Both the position numbers and the translations under genes were made by a program. Positions 60,559-64,000 of a stretch of DNA of 64,000 bases are shown here, piece by piece (positions within the stretch are counted from its first letter, which is position 1; every line of letters begins with the position of its first letter). This stretch comes from Treponema maltophilum ATCC 51939 (GTDB lineage: Bacteria; Spirochaetota; Spirochaetia; Treponematales; Treponemataceae): assembly GCF_000413055.1 (NCBI RefSeq), contig NZ_KE332518.1, positions 1,551,583-1,615,582 of the forward strand, read 5' to 3'. The notes beneath the pieces are model-generated. The model worked only from the letters and a program-made list of their open reading frames with translations. It was not told the DNA's origin and made no database searches.

Positions 60559-61467
60559 ATGTCGTTATACGCATTCATTGCCGTCGCTCTGTTGATTTTG
60601 ATTGTCATCATTCCGAATATCAGAATCGTCCCGCAGTCAAAAGCCTTTATCGTTGAACGCTTGGGCGGCTATATGTGCACGTGGTCGGTGGGACTTCACG
60701 TAAAAATTCCGTTTATCGACCGCATTGCAAACCGGGTATCGCTCAAAGAGCGCGTGCTCGATTTTAAGCCGCAGCCGGTTATCACCAAAGACAACGTTAC
60801 GATGATGATCGACACCGTTATTTATTTTCAAATAACCGACCCGAAACTGTTTACCTACGGCGTCGAAAATCCGATGAATGCCATCGAAAATTTGTCGGCA
60901 ACGACGCTGCGCAATATTATCGGCGAGCTTGAATTGGACGGTACGCTTACGAGCCGCGACGTCATCAACACGAGAATGCGCAGCATTTTGGACGAAGCGA
61001 CCGACCCGTGGGGCATCAAAGTAAATCGCGTTGAAGTAAAAAACATCATTCCGCCGGATTCCATTCAGGAAGCGATGGAAAAGCAAATGCGGGCCGAACG
61101 CGAGCGCCGCGAATCCATTTTAATTGCCGAAGGTCAAAAGCAGTCCGCCATCCTCGTCGCCGAAGGTAAAAAGGCCTCGCTTATTTTGGAAGCCGAAGCA
61201 GCAAAAGAAGCGGCCATACGCAAAGCCGAAGGCGAAGCGCAGGCGATCCGCGAAGTGCAAAAGGCAACCGCCGACGGTCTTGCGATGATTAAGGACGTAT
61301 GTGCCGACGAAGCGGTTATCCGGCTGCGCAGTTTGGAAGCGCTCGAAAAAGCCGCCGACGGTCAGGCAACAAAGATTATCATTCCGTCGGACATCCAAAA
61401 CCTCGCCGGGATCGTTACCTCCGTTGCCGAACTTGCTTCAGGCGGCGTAAAAAAAGCCAAAGCGTAA
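60559..61467 (+). CDS. SPFH/Band 7 family protein (paraslipin, QmcA-like)
   Basis: A 302-residue protein with one N-terminal membrane segment (FIAVALLILIVIIPNI), an SPFH domain (RIVPQSKAFIVERLGGY, VITKDNVTMMIDTVIYFQI) and a long Glu/Ala-rich coiled coil (KQMRAERERRESILIAEGQ, AEGKKASLILEAEAAKEAA). Such proteins oligomerise into cages on membrane microdomains and can control FtsH-type proteases. GGAGG precedes the ATG. It forms an operon with nfeD. Confidence 0.94.
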   Translation: MSLYAFIAVALLILIVIIPNIRIVPQSKAFIVERLGGYMCTWSVGLHVKIPFIDRIANRVSLKERVLDFKPQPVITKDNVTMMIDTVIYFQITDPKLFTYGVENPMNAIENLSATTLRNIIGELELDGTLTSRDVINTRMRSILDEATDPWGIKVNRVEVKNIIPPDSIQEAMEKQMRAERERRESILIAEGQKQSAILVAEGKKASLILEAEAAKEAAIRKAEGEAQAIREVQKATADGLAMIKDVCADEAVIRLRSLEALEKAADGQATKIIIPSDIQNLAGIVTSVAELASGGVKKAKA

Positions 61468-61495
61468 CGCTTTCCCGTTCATGCCGAATTCTGCC

Positions 61496-62812
61496 TCAGC
61501 TGCAGGTATAAAATTCGGCAAAGGCTTTCGATATATACTTCTGGTCTTGCGTGCCGCCGAGTTCACGCACGGAATGCATGGCCAGGATGGGGTTCCCGAT
61601 ATCGACGCTGCGTATGTGTACGTGAGCACTTGAAATGGGGCCTATTGTCGAGCCGCCTTTTATATCGGAGCGGTTTACGAATATTTGACAGGGAACGTTT
61701 GCGCGGCGGCACACTTCTTTGAACACGGCCGATGAAACGGCATCCGACGTATAGCTCATCGACGCGGCGCTTTTTATAACCGGTCCCTTGTTTATAAGCG
61801 GAAAATTGGTTACATCGTTTTTTTCCGGATAATTCGGATGAAGGGCGTGCGCCTGATCGGCGGAAATCATAAAGGATTTTGCAAGCGAGCGCTGCATGCG
61901 TTCATACGTATTGTCCTTGCACACGGCAGCAGCGATACGGTTCAACGTGTCGTGGAAAAAGGGACTTCCGGCTCCCTGGGCGCTTGCAGAGCCGACTTCT
62001 TCATTATCGAAGACAACCGCAACCTGTATGCAATCGCAGGGTTTTGCAAGCGCGAGCGCTTCTACCGACGGATACAGCATGCCGAGATTGTCGATTTTGC
62101 CGCACGAAAAAAACTCGCCGCCCGCTCCCGCAAAGCAGCCCTTGTGCGTATCGTACAGATACAAGTCGAAGTCGGAAATGCGCTCGGCGGGAACGCCCAG
62201 TTTTTCGGCAATGAGCGTAAGCAAAAAATTATCGGCTTCGCAGGCATCGTTCAGTATGCCTAAAAGCGGCAGCGTATCTTTTTGCTTATTGATCGCAAAG
62301 CCTTCGTTTATTTCGCGGTTCATATGGATCGCAAGGTTCGGAATCGTCAGCACCGGTTTTTCAAAGTCGAACAGTACGCTTTCGCAGCCCAAAATGCTTT
62401 CGCCGTTGTTTTTATTTTTTAAAACGACGCGGCCTGCGGCCGACAGCGGACGGTCGAACCACGTCGATAAAATCGGGCCGCCGTACACTTCCGTGTTCAG
62501 TTTTACGTAGTGATTTTGGACGGCGATTTCCGGTCGCGGTTTTATTTTAAAACCGGGAGAATCGCTGTGGCTTGCGATAATTCTGAAGCCGTTTTCGATG
62601 CCGCCCGTGCGGCTCATCCGCCAAGCGACAAGAGCGCTCCCATTGTATTCCGTATAGTAAGCACCGCCTTTTTCCAAGGCAAAGTCGTCTTCGCGCTTTA
62701 AGCGCTTAAACCCGTGTTTTTCCAAAAGAGAAGCGGCGTTGTGTACCGCATGGAATGCGGAAGGACTTGCGTCTATAAAATCGATAAGTTGTTTTGCGTT
62801 TTGCGTATTCAT
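61496..62812 (-). CDS. M18 family aminopeptidase
   Basis: A 438-residue dinuclear-zinc aminopeptidase. The metal and catalytic residues lie in IIASHSDSPGFKIKPRP, VVFDNEEVGSASAQGAGS and the C-terminal GPISSAHVHIRSVDIGNP. DQAHALHPNYPEKND is the family signature. M18 enzymes release N-terminal, often acidic, residues from peptides in the cytoplasm. No Shine-Dalgarno is visible before the ATG at 62812. A TATACT box ends 7 bases before it, which predicts a leaderless mRNA and argues against longer upstream frames. Confidence 0.93.
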   Translation of the reverse strand: MNTQNAKQLIDFIDASPSAFHAVHNAASLLEKHGFKRLKREDDFALEKGGAYYTEYNGSALVAWRMSRTGGIENGFRIIASHSDSPGFKIKPRPEIAVQNHYVKLNTEVYGGPILSTWFDRPLSAAGRVVLKNKNNGESILGCESVLFDFEKPVLTIPNLAIHMNREINEGFAINKQKDTLPLLGILNDACEADNFLLTLIAEKLGVPAERISDFDLYLYDTHKGCFAGAGGEFFSCGKIDNLGMLYPSVEALALAKPCDCIQVAVVFDNEEVGSASAQGAGSPFFHDTLNRIAAAVCKDNTYERMQRSLAKSFMISADQAHALHPNYPEKNDVTNFPLINKGPVIKSAASMSYTSDAVSSAVFKEVCRRANVPCQIFVNRSDIKGGSTIGPISSAHVHIRSVDIGNPILAMHSVRELGGTQDQKYISKAFAEFYTCS

Positions 62813-62819
62813 ACCGTTA

Positions 62820-62825
62820 AGTATA
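62820..62825 (-). promoter_or_regulatory. -10 box of the M18 aminopeptidase promoter
   Basis: TATACT (62825-62820) followed by 7 bases and the ATG at 62812. The -35 at 17 bases (TTTTCC) is weak. Confidence 0.42.
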
Positions 62826-62894
62826 CCGAAATGCAGCGGACGGGAAAAGGGGGCGGAACAGACAAAAACGCGGCAGACGCGCTTCATTCGAATA

Positions 62895-63767
62895 TTACGG
62901 CTCTTTTTCAGTACCGCGTTCCAAAAGCGGCTCGTACATCATAAGAGCGTGGTTTTCGGTGATTTTTTCATCGGCGATTAACGTACGCGCGCCGGAATGT
63001 ACGGCAAAATGTTTGCGGTACAGCGTGTTGTGCCGCACGTAAATGCCGGCACCTTCGCAGGTGATAGCGTGCGATTTTTGGTAGACTTCATACTTGTCTC
63101 CGATTGGAGCGTTACTCCGCCACTGTCCGCAGAGCATTCCGTTTTCCAGCCACACAAAAAGCGCAAAATCGGCAGCAGTGTTGTTTTGAATCATTAAATC
63201 GCGGTAGTTGTACACGCAGGTAGCGCCGCTTCCGAAGGGCACGGTTCTGTTTGAATCGGGGAAAACGTCGTAACTGTGGCGGAAGCGTTCCGTTACCGTA
63301 AGCGGCGTATGGAGCGTCATCCAGTAAATAAGATTTGAAAGCGCACATAAGCCCCCGCCGATGCGCGCCGAAGGTTTTCCGTTTACAAGCATCATGCCGC
63401 TCTTAAAGCCGCGCCGCTTTGTCGGGTTGCCGATCAGGCGCCAAAATGAAAACACCTCTCCGCTTTTTACAAGCGTTCCGTTTACTCGCTGCGCCGCAAG
63501 CGCAAGGTTTTCGGCTTTTCCGTTTTGCAGCGCCGCATCTTCTTTACTCAAATTCCTGAAAATCGGTGAGGAATGTGAGGCGGCAATGTACGGAAAATCC
63601 CGTTTTACTTGTTCGAGGGGAATTTTCGTCTGCTTTGCAAAGCGGGAGCGGTGTAGCGCCCAATACGCGCCGCGCATAAGGCGGAAAACCAGCATACCGC
63701 ACAAGAGGCGCAACTTTGACCGACGCTTGTGCGGTATAAAACGGAACGGAATGTTAGGGTCCGGCAT
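62895..63767 (-). CDS. VanW family protein
   Basis: A 290-residue protein with the VanW core: ALAAQRVNGTLVKSGEVFSF in pieces, RRGFKSGMMLVNGKPSARIGGGLCALSNLIYW in pieces, and the HSYDVFPDSNRTVPFGSGATCVYNYRDL region. The N-terminus is basic with a hydrophobic patch (LRLLCGMLVFRLMRGAYWAL). VanW proteins accompany some vancomycin-resistance clusters but are widespread, and their function is unknown. No other van gene is seen. The ATG at 63767 lies inside the end of the upstream gene. Confidence 0.88.
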   Translation of the reverse strand: MPDPNIPFRFIPHKRRSKLRLLCGMLVFRLMRGAYWALHRSRFAKQTKIPLEQVKRDFPYIAASHSSPIFRNLSKEDAALQNGKAENLALAAQRVNGTLVKSGEVFSFWRLIGNPTKRRGFKSGMMLVNGKPSARIGGGLCALSNLIYWMTLHTPLTVTERFRHSYDVFPDSNRTVPFGSGATCVYNYRDLMIQNNTAADFALFVWLENGMLCGQWRSNAPIGDKYEVYQKSHAITCEGAGIYVRHNTLYRKHFAVHSGARTLIADEKITENHALMMYEPLLERGTEKEP

Positions 63768-63999
63768 CAAAGCTCACATCTATTACCCGATTCGGATTGA
63801 GAACGGTATATTTTATGCCGTTTACGTACACGGTCTTTCCGTCAAGTTTTATCAATGTTGCCGTAACGGTTTCAACATACTGTATCGTTTCGTATTTTAG
63901 AATCCGATAATTCCCGAGCTTATACCGAGGTCTCTCCTCCCATACCCGTGATCGGCTAATTATAACATAGTCATAATCTTTCCGGTTATGCTTTTCCAG
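63754..63999 (-). CDS. C-terminal part of an unidentified gene, 5' end beyond window
   Basis: An open frame enters from the right edge and ends at the TAA at 63756-63754. It gives 81 residues ending NPNRVIDVSFDAGP, including SRVWEERPRYKLGNYRILKY and LIKLDGKTVYVNGIKYTVL. It overlaps the VanW start by 14 bases, a common sign of translational coupling. The composition is that of a soluble or extracytoplasmic domain rich in Tyr and Val. No family is recognised from this fragment. Confidence 0.55.
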   Translation of the reverse strand: MEKHNRKDYDYVIISRSRVWEERPRYKLGNYRILKYETIQYVETVTATLIKLDGKTVYVNGIKYTVLNPNRVIDVSFDAGP

Positions 64000-64000
64000 T

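Noticed and set aside
1-64000. CRISPR array, insertion sequence or prophage
   Set aside because: No regularly spaced repeats, transposase, integrase or phage structural genes were seen in any frame.

Overview
The window is chromosomal DNA of a spirochaete, most likely a Treponema with a near-balanced base composition. The evidence is an ordered flagellar operon (flgB-flgC-fliE-fliF-fliG-fliH-fliI-fliJ), a chemotaxis operon cheA - cheW/cheR-like fusion - cheX - cheY in the arrangement known from Treponema, and many other Treponema-type genes. The GH95 glycosidase and the branched-chain amino acid genes argue against the reduced T. pallidum and suggest a host-associated but metabolically richer species. 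I cannot name the species from sequence alone.

Layout. 1-4 kb: a GH95 alpha-L-fucosidase-like gene running off the left edge, divergent from a nucleoside kinase with a ThrRS-like N-terminus. 4-11 kb: the flagellar basal body and export operon (minus strand). 11-15 kb: a MATE exporter behind a striking operator, then rex, an rRNA methyltransferase, efp and tRNA-Val. 15-22 kb: an atypical DNA-binding response regulator, the chemotaxis operon, and a divergent outer-membrane barrel. 22-29 kb: ilvD-ilvB-dapL divergent from ilvC, with a palindrome exactly midway between the two promoters. 29-34 kb: tpiA with two odd co-operonic genes, pta, a second MATE exporter and a ferredoxin. 34-40 kb: cell-envelope genes (small membrane protein, M23 peptidase, secreted protein, PBP1A, membrane-anchored ParB-like protein). 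40-44.5 kb: tyrS, yicC, murC and three tRNAs with a duplicated, hairpin-rich tRNA-Pro tail. 44.7-49.2 kb: an ABC importer and a bacteriohemerythrin. 49.4-54.9 kb: sugar nucleotidyltransferase, manA, a PLDc_N/TPR protein, an EF-G-like GTPase and deoD. 55-64 kb: acetyltransferase, beta-helix lipoprotein, sodium symporter, third MATE exporter, NfeD plus slipin, M18 aminopeptidase, VanW, and a gene fragment at the right edge.

How the genes work together. The flagellar genes build the MS ring, rotor, proximal rod and export ATPase of the periplasmic flagella, and the che operon steers them. The ilv genes cover acetohydroxyacid synthesis through to 2-oxo acids; the only aminotransferase present is of the DapL family. 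The 34-44 kb genes belong to peptidoglycan synthesis and remodelling.

Most notable signals. (1) A recurring promoter architecture in which the -10 box ends 6-10 bases before the ATG and no Shine-Dalgarno is present (nucleoside kinase, cheA, tyrS, PBP1A, M18 peptidase, second MATE and others), which predicts leaderless or nearly leaderless mRNAs. (2) Three well-placed palindromic operators (MATE, ilv, deoD/acetyltransferase). (3) Several proteins with altered active sites or unusual domain pairings: an acyltransferase-fold protein without its catalytic His, an EF-G-like GTPase without its catalytic His, a membrane ParB-like protein and the CheW/CheR-like scaffold. No CRISPR array, transposase, integrase, prophage or rRNA was seen.
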